Shown here: in pieces, positions 48,671 to 58,401 of the stretch
Layout of the letters: every line of letters begins with the position of its first letter
How positions within the stretch are numbered: the first letter of the stretch is position 1
Origin: Actinobacillus sp.
GTDB taxonomy: Bacteria; Pseudomonadota; Gammaproteobacteria; Enterobacterales; Pasteurellaceae
DNA length: 64,000 nt
Direction: 5' to 3'
Assembly (NCBI GenBank): GCA_020026155.1
Contig: JAHHQX010000002.1
Location: forward strand, 65,237-129,236
Program-made: the position numbers and the translations under genes
The notes under the pieces: model-generated
Told to the model about the DNA's origin: nothing
Seen by the model: only the letters and a program-made list of their open reading frames with translations
Database searches by the model: none

Positions 48671-50110
48671 ATGTACTTAGAAAATTTTTATAATATAACA
48701 TCGCTACAAGGTAGCGATGTTCCTTTACTCGCACTTTTGGATGCCAAAGAAAAACGTACCCGTTTACAAAAAAAATATTGCGAAACCTATAAAAAATCAG
48801 TTTTATCCGTCACACTTGTGGCAATGGGTGGCGTAAAGAGAAATCCTTTACTCGATTATGTTTTTAAACGTGCTCTTGATCGATTAAATACTTTGTTCCA
48901 AATGTTAAAGATTGTTCCCCTTGCACAATCTATACAATTCTTATCTACCGGTCACGAAGCAATTTTTGCCCTATCAATTGATCCGCGGCTATTGAAACAA
49001 TATTGCATAGAAATAGAAGAAAGTTTACCGCTCGCTCGTCTTTGGGATATTGATGTCATTACACCAACTGGCGAAATCCTCAATCGAACAGACTTTTATG
49101 TTCCTGCTCGTACCTGTTTACTTTGTAATGAAAATGCCAAAATCTGTGCTCGGACGCGTAAGCATGCGCTCGCTGATTTACATAATCATATGCAAAATTT
49201 AGTAGCGCAAGACTATCTCGTAGAAAAACTTGCTTACCACGCAAGCGATGCCTTAGTAGAAGAAGCGTGCCTTACCCCTAAACCAGGTTTAGTGGATGCT
49301 AAAAATACTGGCTCACATCAAGATATGAACGTACGACTTTTGCAGCAAAGCGCCAGAGTTTTACGTCCCTACTTCGCCAAATTCATTCGTTTTGGACAGC
49401 AAACTGCTGATTTGCCTATTTCTGAAGTCTTATCGCGCTTACGCCCGCTAGGTATTAAGGCTGAAGAGGCAATGTTCCTAGTGACTAAAGGTGTAAACAC
49501 GCATAAAGGTGCAGTTTTTAGCTTTGGCTTAGTATGTACTGCTATAGGACGGTTAAGTAGCACGCCCAATTTTTGGCATCACGAACATTTCTTCACCCTA
49601 GAAAATATTTGCACTCTTGTCGCCGATATGTGTCAGGGCATTACTAAAGAATTATCCGAAACCAGAAAACAACCTATTACTGCAGGCATTACCCTATTCA
49701 AACAATATGGTGTAAAAGGCGCACGAGGTGAAGCAGAAGCTGGATTCCCACTCTTACGTAAATATTTTAGTATCTTCGATAAATACCAACACTTAAGTTT
49801 TGAACATCAGAAATTCTTATTTTTATTACATTTAATGCATGAAAATGCGGATACTAATATTCTGCACCGTGGTGGATTAGATGGGCTTAACTTTATTCAA
49901 CAACAGGCAAAATCAATTCTTGATGATAATCAAATCTACCATGACTTGCCTTATCTTAAAACACGTTTAGAAATCTTTGATGCACAATGCATGGAAAAGA
50001 ATTTAAGTGCTGGTGGAAGTGCAGATTTGCTTGCGTTGAGTATTTTTCTACATGCCCTTCTTCGCGTTAACTTTGATCATTCTCATCAAATAAATTTTTC
50101 CGAAAATTAG
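48671..50110 (+). CDS. citXG: CitXG fusion: prosthetic-group transferase plus triphosphoribosyl-dephospho-CoA synthase
   Basis: 479 residues. The first 180 or so match CitX (VTLVAMGGVKRNPLLDYVF, then RLWDIDVITPTGEILNR and RTCLLCNENAKICARTRKH). The remainder matches CitG (EEACLTPKPGLVDAKNTGSHQDM, GVNTHKGAVFSFGL, VKGARGEAEAGFP). The two enzymes make and attach the citrate lyase cofactor. E. coli encodes them as two genes, while Haemophilus has the same fusion. The ribosome site is weak. The gene ends with a partial palindrome-family arm inside its last codons (50094-50115). Confidence 0.95.
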   Translation: MYLENFYNITSLQGSDVPLLALLDAKEKRTRLQKKYCETYKKSVLSVTLVAMGGVKRNPLLDYVFKRALDRLNTLFQMLKIVPLAQSIQFLSTGHEAIFALSIDPRLLKQYCIEIEESLPLARLWDIDVITPTGEILNRTDFYVPARTCLLCNENAKICARTRKHALADLHNHMQNLVAQDYLVEKLAYHASDALVEEACLTPKPGLVDAKNTGSHQDMNVRLLQQSARVLRPYFAKFIRFGQQTADLPISEVLSRLRPLGIKAEEAMFLVTKGVNTHKGAVFSFGLVCTAIGRLSSTPNFWHHEHFFTLENICTLVADMCQGITKELSETRKQPITAGITLFKQYGVKGARGEAEAGFPLLRKYFSIFDKYQHLSFEHQKFLFLLHLMHENADTNILHRGGLDGLNFIQQQAKSILDDNQIYHDLPYLKTRLEIFDAQCMEKNLSAGGSADLLALSIFLHALLRVNFDHSHQINFSEN

Positions 50111-50116
50111 GGCGTA

Positions 50117-50410
50117 TTATTTAATTTTTTGTTGAGATTCACAAACTTGTAAATTTAACGCACGTTGCATGATAGCGTGGAAAATCGTATCAATATCATC
50201 ATCGCTCAAACTTAGGTGGCGTGTTTTCGCCCTTGTTTTGAGGTTTAATAGAACTTGTTGCTCACGCGTAAAGTCACGTAATGGTAAGTGCGCAAGTTGT
50301 TTTTGTTTACCAATTTCATGCACGATGCTTTGACGTTGATGAAGCAGCGTTAATAATTCATCATCAATTTGATTAATTTGTTCACGAAGTTTTTGAAGTT
50401 CTGCTGTCAT
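50117..50410 (-). CDS. Free-standing AroQ-type chorismate mutase
   Basis: 97 residues from ATG at 50410 (MTAELQKLREQINQIDDEL), which has AAGGAAAG upstream; a longer frame lacks support. The AroQ active-site set is present: LRE Arg, HQRQ Arg, GKQK Lys and RDFTRE (Asp, Arg, Glu), with QRALNLQ at the end. It looks like the mutase domain of PheA or TyrA alone, without dehydratase, dehydrogenase or signal peptide, and so acts in the cytosol. It follows tkt, whose erythrose-4-phosphate feeds the same pathway, but a terminator stands between. Confidence 0.9.
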   Translation of the reverse strand: MTAELQKLREQINQIDDELLTLLHQRQSIVHEIGKQKQLAHLPLRDFTREQQVLLNLKTRAKTRHLSLSDDDIDTIFHAIMQRALNLQVCESQQKIK

Positions 50411-50431
50411 TACTTTCCTTAAAATATAAAA

Positions 50432-50456
50432 AAACTGCACCAAAGCGGTGCAGTTT
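50432..50456 (-). terminator. tkt terminator
   Basis: AAACTGCACC (50432-50441) pairs with GGTGCAGTTT (50447-50456) around five bases. On the minus strand seven Ts follow. It lies between tkt and the chorismate mutase gene. Confidence 0.88.
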
Positions 50457-50474
50457 ATAAGATTTATCGAAAAA

Positions 50475-52472
50475 TTAAAGAATTTCTTTCGCAACGTTCA
50501 CAACATTTTCTACTGTGAAGCCAAATTCTTTAAATAATTCACCTGCAGGTGCTGACTCACCGAAAGTTTTCATCCCTACAATGCGGCCACCGAAGCCAAC
50601 ATATTTATACCAGAAGTCAGCGATACCTGCTTCAATTGCGACACGTTTAGTCACATTGCTTGGTAATACGCTTTCACGATATGCGGCATCTTGTTTATCA
50701 AAGACATTTGTTGATGGCATTGATACAACTCGGATTTTTTTACCTTCAGACGTTAATTGTTGAGCAGCTTTTACCGCTAATTCTACTTCAGAACCTGTTG
50801 CAATGAAGATAAGATCAGGTGTGCCTTCGCAGTCAACAAGTACATAAGCACCACGTGTAATGTCTGCTAATTGTTGCGCACTACGATCCATTTGAGTTAA
50901 GTTTTGACGGCTAAAAATCATTGCACTTGGGCCATCTGTACGTTCAATTGCTTGTTGCCATGCAACTGCAGATTCAACTTGGTCACATGGGCGCCATGTG
51001 TTTAGATTTGGAATTAAACGTAATGCTGTAGTTTGTTCTACCGGTTGGTGTGTCGGACCATCTTCCCCAAGACCAATTGAGTCGTGAGTATAAACAAATA
51101 GAACACGTTGTTTCATTAATGCCGACATACGCACTGCATTGTGTGCATATTCAAAGAACATTAAGAATGTTGCACCGTATGGTAAGAAACCGCCATGTAA
51201 TGCAATACCGTTCATAATTGCAGACATACCAAATTCGCGAACACCATAATTGATGTAGTTACCATCTTGATTTTTCGTTGCACGAATTGGTTTTGCACCT
51301 GACCATAAAGTTAAGTTTGAGCTTGCTAAGTCTGCACTACCACCTAGGAATTCTGGTAAGAGTTTCGCATAGGCTTCAATCGCATTTTGAGAAGCTTTAC
51401 GGCTTGCGATATTTGCAGGATTTGCTTGTAATTGTTCGATGAAAGCTTGGCTTTGTTTTGCCCAGTCTGCTGGTAATTCACCACTTAAACGGCGTTTTAA
51501 TTCTGCTGCAAGTTCTGGATAAGCTTCTTCATAAGCAGTAAATTGGATATCCCATGCTTTTTCAAAAGCTTCACCTTTTACTTTCGCATCCCAGTCAGCA
51601 TAAATTTCTTTTGGAATTTCGAATGGACCGTAATTCCAGCCAAGATTTTTACGTACCAATGCAATTTCATCATTACCTAGTGGCGCACCGTGGCAGTCAT
51701 GTGTACCTTGTTTATTTGGTGAACCGTAACCAATGGTAGTTTTGCAAATGATTAATGTTGGGCGATCAGTTTCTGCTTGTGCTTTTTCGATCGCTGCTTT
51801 GATTTGATCACTGTTATGACCGTCTACGCCTGGGATAACTTGCCAGCCGTATGCTTCAAAACGTTCTTGTGTATTATCGGTAAACCATCCTTCTACTTCA
51901 CCATCAATTGAGATATTGTTGTCATCGTAGAATGCGATTAATTTACCTAACCCTAAAGTACCCGCTAAAGAACAAGCTTCATGTGAAACCCCTTCCATTA
52001 AGCAGCCATCACCAAGGAATACGTAAGTATGGTGATCAATAATATTATGACCTTCGCGGTTAAATTGAGCCGCTAAAGTTTTTTCTGCGATCGCCATACC
52101 CACTGCATTGGTAATACCTTGACCTAGTGGACCTGTTGTGGTTTCAACACCTGGCGTATATCCATATTCTGGGTGACCTGGTGTTTTTGAATGAAGTTGA
52201 CGGAAATTTTTGAGATCATCAATTGAAAGATCATAGCCCGTTAAATGTAATAAGCTATAAATGAGCATTGAGCCATGACCATTTGAAAGAATAAAACGAT
52301 CACGATTCGCCCAATGTGGATTGGTTGGACTATGATGTAAAAAATCACGCCATAAAACTTCTGCAATATCTGCCATCCCCATCGGTGCACCTGGGTGTCC
52401 CGAATTGGCTTTTTGCACCGCATCCATACTTAAAACACGAATGGCGTTAGCTAATTCTTTACGAGTTGTCAT
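50475..52472 (-). CDS. tkt: Transketolase
   Basis: 665 residues, standard. Thiamine diphosphate motif GDGCLMEGVSHEA with the N-terminal NSGHPGAPMGMAD, the acceptor-domain GLGEDGPTHQPVEQ and C-terminal domain complete. It moves two-carbon units in the non-oxidative pentose phosphate pathway and supplies erythrose-4-phosphate. Monocistronic or weakly linked to the mutase gene. Confidence 0.98.
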   Translation of the reverse strand: MTTRKELANAIRVLSMDAVQKANSGHPGAPMGMADIAEVLWRDFLHHSPTNPHWANRDRFILSNGHGSMLIYSLLHLTGYDLSIDDLKNFRQLHSKTPGHPEYGYTPGVETTTGPLGQGITNAVGMAIAEKTLAAQFNREGHNIIDHHTYVFLGDGCLMEGVSHEACSLAGTLGLGKLIAFYDDNNISIDGEVEGWFTDNTQERFEAYGWQVIPGVDGHNSDQIKAAIEKAQAETDRPTLIICKTTIGYGSPNKQGTHDCHGAPLGNDEIALVRKNLGWNYGPFEIPKEIYADWDAKVKGEAFEKAWDIQFTAYEEAYPELAAELKRRLSGELPADWAKQSQAFIEQLQANPANIASRKASQNAIEAYAKLLPEFLGGSADLASSNLTLWSGAKPIRATKNQDGNYINYGVREFGMSAIMNGIALHGGFLPYGATFLMFFEYAHNAVRMSALMKQRVLFVYTHDSIGLGEDGPTHQPVEQTTALRLIPNLNTWRPCDQVESAVAWQQAIERTDGPSAMIFSRQNLTQMDRSAQQLADITRGAYVLVDCEGTPDLIFIATGSEVELAVKAAQQLTSEGKKIRVVSMPSTNVFDKQDAAYRESVLPSNVTKRVAIEAGIADFWYKYVGFGGRIVGMKTFGESAPAGELFKEFGFTVENVVNVAKEIL

Positions 52473-52583
52473 ATTGATCTCCTAAATATAAAAAAATTGC
52501 TGATTATTCTACCCGATTTTAAAATAAATTTTGTGATATTACTCATAAAAAGCACTATTAATTCTATAGGATAAATAAAAAAA

Positions 52584-52624
52584 ACGCCTCAATTTTCCGA
52601 AAAATTTATGGAAAATTGAGGCGT
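52584..52624 (-). terminator. ACGCCTC variant of the palindrome, after rluA
   Basis: ACGCCTCAATTTTC (52584-52597) pairs perfectly with GAAAATTGAGGCGT (52611-52624). Relative to the other copies, stem position 6 changed from C:G to T:A on both arms, keeping the pairing. It closes the rapA-rluA unit. Confidence 0.8.
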
Positions 52625-52655
52625 GACAATAAGTTACGTCATGTAATTATCTATC

Positions 52656-53315
52656 CTAAAAAGGTACAGGACATGAAAACTGCATAATCTCACCCGTTTT
52701 AGGATGAGCAATTTGTAAAAACTCTGCATGCAAACATAGGCGTGGTGACATCGCTTTTGCTTGTGGATGCGCGTAGAATTTATCTCCTAAAATTGGGTGT
52801 CCAAGTGCAAGCATATGTAATCTTAACTGATGAGAACGCCCAGTAATCGGTGTCAGCTTAACACGAGTCGTATTATTCGGTAAGCGCTCTAATACCTCAA
52901 ACTCTGTTCTCGCTTTTTTACCATTTTCAAAGCAAATCCGTTGGCGAGGACGATTTTCCCAATCGCAAATGAGGGGTAAATCTACCACCCCACGATCCTC
53001 TTTCAAATGTCCCCATACCAACGCTTGATAATACTTTTTAGGTTCACGTTCTCGGAATTGACGTTTCAATTCGCGATCTGCTAATTTGCTCATGGCAAAT
53101 GCGATTAACCCACTTGTCGCCATGTCTAGTCGATGCGCAGGCTCGCAAAAGCCATATTTTTCTTGCACCCGTGTCATTGCACTATCAAAAAACTGTGGCT
53201 GGCTTCCTGGAACGGATAATAAGCCACTCGGTTTATTGACAAGCAATAAGTGATCGTCATGATAAATCACATCTAAATAAGGATCTTTGGGAGGATCATA
53301 GTGCAATAATGCCAT
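52656..53315 (-). CDS. rluA: rRNA/tRNA pseudouridine synthase RluA
   Basis: 219 residues from ATG at 53315 (MALLHYDPPKDPYLD); AGGA lies 8 bases upstream. The catalytic Asp motif AHRLDMATSGL and the second motif TPITGRSHQLRLHM are present, with no S4 domain, as expected for RluA. It modifies U746 of 23S rRNA and U32 of some tRNAs. It lies 9 bases after the rapA stop. Confidence 0.96.
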   Translation of the reverse strand: MALLHYDPPKDPYLDVIYHDDHLLLVNKPSGLLSVPGSQPQFFDSAMTRVQEKYGFCEPAHRLDMATSGLIAFAMSKLADRELKRQFREREPKKYYQALVWGHLKEDRGVVDLPLICDWENRPRQRICFENGKKARTEFEVLERLPNNTTRVKLTPITGRSHQLRLHMLALGHPILGDKFYAHPQAKAMSPRLCLHAEFLQIAHPKTGEIMQFSCPVPF

Positions 53316-53324
53316 TTTCAATTC

Positions 53325-56222
53325 CTATGCTTTATTACTTACGATTAAGCGTAAACTATCTAAACGCCAACGTGCCAATTCTAACTCTTGAGCAATTTGA
53401 TCGCGTTGTGCTTCTAACGTTTGAATTTCCTTATCGCGAATATTTTTATTCACTTTTTGTAATGCTTGTAAACGTGTAATTTCACTATCTAACGTTTGCG
53501 TCGCCAATGTTTTTGCGCTCTCGATAACTTCTTTTGCAGGTTGTTCGATTTTACTTTCCGCTGTTGCTAATAATTGCATAATTTGTGGCTGCATCATTTT
53601 CACAACTGAGTTAGCTGTAGCTTTTTTCATTGGTCGTAACTGTTTTTGCAACACTTTAAACGGCACTTGTTGGCTCAGTTCATTACCTTTCATATCCACC
53701 AATAAACGAATTGGTGTCGGCGGTAGGAAACGTGTAATTTGTAAACCTTTTGGTGCCTGTGCCTCAACAACATAAATAAGCTCAAGCAACAATGTCCCTG
53801 CAGGTAAATTTGGATTTATCAATAAAGAAACAGTACTTTTACCGATATCACCTGTGGTAATCAAATCAATCCCATTACGAATCATTGGATGATCCCAGTT
53901 CAAAAATTCCACTTCATCACGCGCAAGGGCTAAATCACGTTCAAATGTTACTGGGACGCCCTCTTCTTTCAAATATGGGAAATCAGGCACAAGCATGGTG
54001 CTTGATGGTTTGATAACAATTGTTTTTTCGCCAATGTCTTCTTGTTCTACCCCTACGATGTCAAAAAGTTTCAGTGCAAAATTAACTAGTTCTGTCGAAC
54101 CATCTTGTTCAGCAATCGCATCCGCCAATTCTTGAGCCTGTTTACCGCCGTTAGAGTTCATTTCTAATAAGCGGTCACGTCCTGCTTCAAGTGTTTTATG
54201 CAATTCATCGCGACTTGCTTGCGTATCGGCAATCAAGGTATCAAAGCCGTCTGTATTTTCTGGGTGATCAAGGTATTTTTGTAGCGTTTCGCCATGACGC
54301 TCAAAAATCGCTGTACCCATTGGACAAGTTTCAGCAAACGCATTAAGACCTTTGTCATACCAATTTGCAAGACGATCAGTTGGGCTATTTTCAAAACATG
54401 GCACATAGATATGTACATCACGTTTTTGCCCGATACGATCTAAACGTCCAATACATTGTTCCAATAAGTCTGGATGACGCGGTAAATCAAATAGGACTAA
54501 GTGGCAAGCAAATTGGAAGTTACGTCCTTCTGAGCCTACGCTTGAGCTTAATAATACGCGAGCACCTTCTTCATCAGCGAAATAAGCAGCCGCACGATCC
54601 CGTTCAATAATTGACATTTTCTCGTGGAAAAGTGCTGAATTAATCCCCTCTTTTTCACGGAGAGCTTGTTCTAATTGTTGTGTAGTTTGGCTTTGCTGGC
54701 AAATTACCAATACTTTTTCTTTTGGATTTTGTTTCAAGAAATCAATAAGCCATTGTACGCGCGGATCAAAATCCCACCAACGTGCATCAGGGTTCATTTT
54801 TAAGAACATTTGCTCAGGGTGATTAAGATTAATATTTTTACCCTCGCCTAATAAATTCATGACCTTGATTGTATTTTGATATTGGCTCGGCAATGGCAAA
54901 CGTACCTCTTCAAAAATACGGTTAGGGAATCCCTGTACTCCCTGACGCGTATTGCGGAATAACACGCGACTTGTACCATGGCGATCAATCAGTTTCGTCA
55001 TAATATTTTGACGAATCACAATTTTTTCTTCTTCCGATTTCTCATCGTCATTTAGCTCAGCAAATTGTGCTTCCAATAGCGTCTTTTCTTCAGGCAACAA
55101 TTTAACAATTTGGGTTTCTGCTTTTTTAGTTAATTTTTTATTCGCAAAAAGTGGTTTTAAAGCATCCGCAACTTTTTGATAATTTTGTTGTTCTTTTAAA
55201 AAGGCATCGAAACTATAAAAACGTTCTGGATCAAGGAGATGTAAACGTGCAAAGTGGCTTTCTTGCCCTAACTGTTCTGGCGTTGCAGTGAGCAGAAGAA
55301 CCCCTGGAATTTTTTGAGCGAAACTTGCAACCAATTGATATTCTGCACTCGGATTATCAATTTCCCATTCTAAATGGTGTGCTTCGTCCACTACCAACAT
55401 ATCAAAATCAGCTTCAAGTGCCTCTTTCGCACGACGTGGTTTTGCCATTAACCAATCTAATGAACAAATTATTAAATTTTCGCTATCAAATGGATTTTCG
55501 CCTTTATCATCAAAATCGCTACAACGATCTTCATCGAATAAAGAGAAATGGAGATTGAAACGGCGTAACATTTCTACCAACCATTGATGTTGCAAGCTCT
55601 CTGGCACAATGATTAAAACACGTTGTGCTTTCTCAGAAAGAATTTGTTGCTGAAGGATCATCCCCGCTTCAATCGTTTTACCTAGCCCCACTTCATCTGC
55701 AAGTAACACGCGAGGAGCAATACGATTCCCTACCTCATTCGCAATATGTAATTGATGTGGAATTAGTCCAACTTTTGCACCACGTAAGCCACGCAATGGA
55801 GATTGGAATTGTTCCTGTTGATGTAAGAAGCTATTGTAACGTAATGTAAAATGATCGGCTCTATCAATTTGTGCATTAAAAAGACGATCTTGTGGCTTAC
55901 TAAAAGTAATATGATGCGCAATATCCAATTCTTGCATAACAGCATCTTCGCCATTATCTTGACGTTTTACCAAATAAATATTTACATCATTGCGAGTCAT
56001 CACATCCACGACTTGCGCTTTCCATCCCTCACAATGTGTGATTTCATCTCCCACGTTAAAGGTAACGCGGTTGAGAGGGGCACTTTTTACTGCATAAATT
56101 CGGGTTTCTTCTGATGCAGGGAAGAAAATCGTAACTGTACGAGCATCGACTGCTGTAATTAATCCCAAACCTAAATTATTTTCACTTTCGCTTATCCAGC
56201 GTTGACCGATAACAAATGACAT
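53325..56222 (-). CDS. rapA: RNA polymerase-associated helicase RapA
   Basis: 965 residues. N-terminal Tudor-like domains (MSFVIGQRWISESENNLGLG) precede a Snf2 ATPase with ADEVGLGKTIEAG, DEAH motif VVDEAHHLEW, LLLTATPEQ and the C-terminal helicase motif RLDRIGQKRDVHIYVP. RapA recycles RNA polymerase after termination. It leads the rapA-rluA pair, which is also found together in other gammaproteobacteria. The ribosome site is weak. Confidence 0.97.
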   Translation of the reverse strand: MSFVIGQRWISESENNLGLGLITAVDARTVTIFFPASEETRIYAVKSAPLNRVTFNVGDEITHCEGWKAQVVDVMTRNDVNIYLVKRQDNGEDAVMQELDIAHHITFSKPQDRLFNAQIDRADHFTLRYNSFLHQQEQFQSPLRGLRGAKVGLIPHQLHIANEVGNRIAPRVLLADEVGLGKTIEAGMILQQQILSEKAQRVLIIVPESLQHQWLVEMLRRFNLHFSLFDEDRCSDFDDKGENPFDSENLIICSLDWLMAKPRRAKEALEADFDMLVVDEAHHLEWEIDNPSAEYQLVASFAQKIPGVLLLTATPEQLGQESHFARLHLLDPERFYSFDAFLKEQQNYQKVADALKPLFANKKLTKKAETQIVKLLPEEKTLLEAQFAELNDDEKSEEEKIVIRQNIMTKLIDRHGTSRVLFRNTRQGVQGFPNRIFEEVRLPLPSQYQNTIKVMNLLGEGKNINLNHPEQMFLKMNPDARWWDFDPRVQWLIDFLKQNPKEKVLVICQQSQTTQQLEQALREKEGINSALFHEKMSIIERDRAAAYFADEEGARVLLSSSVGSEGRNFQFACHLVLFDLPRHPDLLEQCIGRLDRIGQKRDVHIYVPCFENSPTDRLANWYDKGLNAFAETCPMGTAIFERHGETLQKYLDHPENTDGFDTLIADTQASRDELHKTLEAGRDRLLEMNSNGGKQAQELADAIAEQDGSTELVNFALKLFDIVGVEQEDIGEKTIVIKPSSTMLVPDFPYLKEEGVPVTFERDLALARDEVEFLNWDHPMIRNGIDLITTGDIGKSTVSLLINPNLPAGTLLLELIYVVEAQAPKGLQITRFLPPTPIRLLVDMKGNELSQQVPFKVLQKQLRPMKKATANSVVKMMQPQIMQLLATAESKIEQPAKEVIESAKTLATQTLDSEITRLQALQKVNKNIRDKEIQTLEAQRDQIAQELELARWRLDSLRLIVSNKA

Positions 56223-56495
56223 AAATGCTTACAACTCTATTTAATGATAAAAAGTCGGCTATTCTATGCTGAATAACAAAGAAAATAAACCGTAAAATTA
56301 TCCTATTGATACACTAAGAAAATTTTCCTTCTCCTCCTCTTTTTAGCTATTTCTTTTTTTCAGTGTACAACTGTTTTTTTAAAAAGTTCCCAAGTTACCC
56401 CTTTAAATTTCTTATATTCTTTGAATATTTTGCTGGCAATTTGTTTAAAGTAGTTTTATATTAGCGAACACTTGTTAGCTCAAAGAGATAAATTT

Positions 56496-58298
56496 ATGAA
56501 CAATTTACACTATCACATTGTAGAACGTATCCGCAATCAAGCTCATTCACTCGCAAACCATTCTGCAGTACGTTACAACAACAATGGTAAATGGACAGAT
56601 ATTAGTTGGAAAGATTTTCTCGCAAAAATTGATATGCTTTCCCGCGCATTATTAGCTTATGGAATTGGGGTTCAAGACAAAATCGCTATTTTTGCAAATA
56701 ATATGCCACGTTGGACAATTGCAGATTATGCAGCCATGCAAATTCGTGCAGTTGCTGTGCCAATTTATGGTACTAACACTGCAGAACAGGCAGCCTATAT
56801 TTTAAAAGATGCTGATGTAAAAATTTTATTCGTCGGTAATCAGGAACAATATGATGAAGCCATTAAAGCTTCACACGAATGCCCTCAACTTCAACATATT
56901 GTTGCCATGAAAGATAACATTGATCTTAAAAACCAACCACTCGGCATCTCTTGGGCTAATTTTGTAAAAGATGGGTATCCAGATATGCAATCTGAGCTTA
57001 ATGCTCGTTTGAAAAACAAAAATATGGATGACCTTTTTACCCTCATCTACACGTCAGGTACGACCGGTAATCCTAAAGGCGTTATGCTCACCCATGCTAA
57101 TCTGGCACACCAAATGGAAGCTCATGATCTTGCCTTACAACCGCTCGGAACAAATGATGTTTCACTAGCATTTTTACCGTTATCACACGTTTATGAACGT
57201 GGTTGGGAAGCATATATGCTACATCGTGGTGTGGTCTATGCTTATTTAGAGGATCCCCATACCGTCAAAGAAGCATTAAGCGAAGTACGTCCGACTTTGA
57301 TGTGTGCCGTTCCCCGTTTTTATGAAAAAGTCTATGGCGCGGTTATGGATAAAGTTCACCAAGCTCCCGTTTTCCGTAAAGCTATTTTCTATTGGGCATT
57401 ACGCGTAGGGAAGGCCTATTTCAGTCGTGCTAGTAAAAAACAACACATTCCCTACCTCCTACAAAAACAATTTAATTTAGCGGATAAACTTGTTTTAAGT
57501 AAATTACGTGGTATCACCGGTGGACGCATCAAAATTATGCCTTGTGGTGGCGCTAAACTTGATCCCTGTGTGGCAAAATTTTTCTTCTCAATTGGTATCA
57601 ATATTAAAGCAGGTTATGGCTTAACTGAGGCAACAGCAACCGTTTCTTGTGGACGGGAAGATAATTTCAACCCAGAATCTATCGGTATGCCAATGCCGAA
57701 TTGCGAAGTTAAAATCGGCGAAAACAACGAAATTTTAGTTCGTGGTGGCATGGTAATGAAAGGCTACTACAAAAATCCACAAGCGACCGCTGAAGCCTTT
57801 ACTGAGGACGGTTTCTTAAAAACTGGGGATGCGGGTGAAATTGACGAGCACGGTAACCTCTTTATTACCGATCGTATTAAAGAGCTTATGAAAACCTCAA
57901 CAGGTAAATACATCGCACCGCAAGTTCTTGAAGGTAAAATCGGTAAAGATAAATTTGTCGATCAAATCGCGATTATTGCAGATGCTAAAAAATACGTTTC
58001 TGCTCTTATCGTCCCTTGTTTTGAAACGTTAGAAGCCTATGCAAAAGAACTGAATATTCAGTATAAGAACCGTGTCGATTTGGTGAAAAATACTGAAATT
58101 CGTAAGCTCTTTGAAAAACGGATTCAACGTCTACAAAAAGAATTGCCAAGCTTTGAACAAGTGAAAAAATTTACTCTCTTGCCAGAAGCTTTCACGATGA
58201 AAATGAATGAAATTACGCCGACATTAAAATTAAAGCGTAAAGTCATTCTTGAACGCTATAAAAAACAAATCGAAGCTATGTATAGCTCACACAAATAA
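56496..58298 (+). CDS. Long-chain acyl-CoA synthetase (AMP-forming, FadD15-like)
   Basis: 600 residues from ATG at 56496 (MNNLHYHIVERIRNQ; AAAGAGATAA upstream). AMP-binding motif YTSGTTGNPKGV, acyl-site region AGYGLTEATATVS, TGDAGEIDEHGNLFITDRIKEL, and the C-terminal Lys in KMNEITPTLKLKRK. The architecture is the ACSBG/FadD15 type rather than classic FadD. It activates fatty acids for lipid synthesis. Ends at a strong terminator, so it stands alone. Confidence 0.93.
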   Translation: MNNLHYHIVERIRNQAHSLANHSAVRYNNNGKWTDISWKDFLAKIDMLSRALLAYGIGVQDKIAIFANNMPRWTIADYAAMQIRAVAVPIYGTNTAEQAAYILKDADVKILFVGNQEQYDEAIKASHECPQLQHIVAMKDNIDLKNQPLGISWANFVKDGYPDMQSELNARLKNKNMDDLFTLIYTSGTTGNPKGVMLTHANLAHQMEAHDLALQPLGTNDVSLAFLPLSHVYERGWEAYMLHRGVVYAYLEDPHTVKEALSEVRPTLMCAVPRFYEKVYGAVMDKVHQAPVFRKAIFYWALRVGKAYFSRASKKQHIPYLLQKQFNLADKLVLSKLRGITGGRIKIMPCGGAKLDPCVAKFFFSIGINIKAGYGLTEATATVSCGREDNFNPESIGMPMPNCEVKIGENNEILVRGGMVMKGYYKNPQATAEAFTEDGFLKTGDAGEIDEHGNLFITDRIKELMKTSTGKYIAPQVLEGKIGKDKFVDQIAIIADAKKYVSALIVPCFETLEAYAKELNIQYKNRVDLVKNTEIRKLFEKRIQRLQKELPSFEQVKKFTLLPEAFTMKMNEITPTLKLKRKVILERYKKQIEAMYSSHK

Positions 58299-58318
58299 AC
58301 TTCCTATCTTTATACTTT

Positions 58319-58367
58319 GCCATTCAGAGAAGTGGGTTATCCCATTTCTGCTGAATGGCTTTTTTTG
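58319..58367 (+). terminator. Terminator of the acyl-CoA synthetase gene
   Basis: A long stem, GCCATTCAG-AGAAGTGGG against CCCATTTCTGCTGAATGGC with a single bulge and one wobble, closed by TTAT, then seven Ts. One of the strongest in the window. Confidence 0.93.
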
Positions 58368-58401
58368 TTAAACTAACCGTTTTTAACATTAACTGAACTT
58401 T

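Noticed and set aside
56223..56495. FadR site before the acyl-CoA synthetase gene
   Set aside because: CAGTGTACAACTG at about 56360 is roughly palindromic but does not match the FadR consensus.
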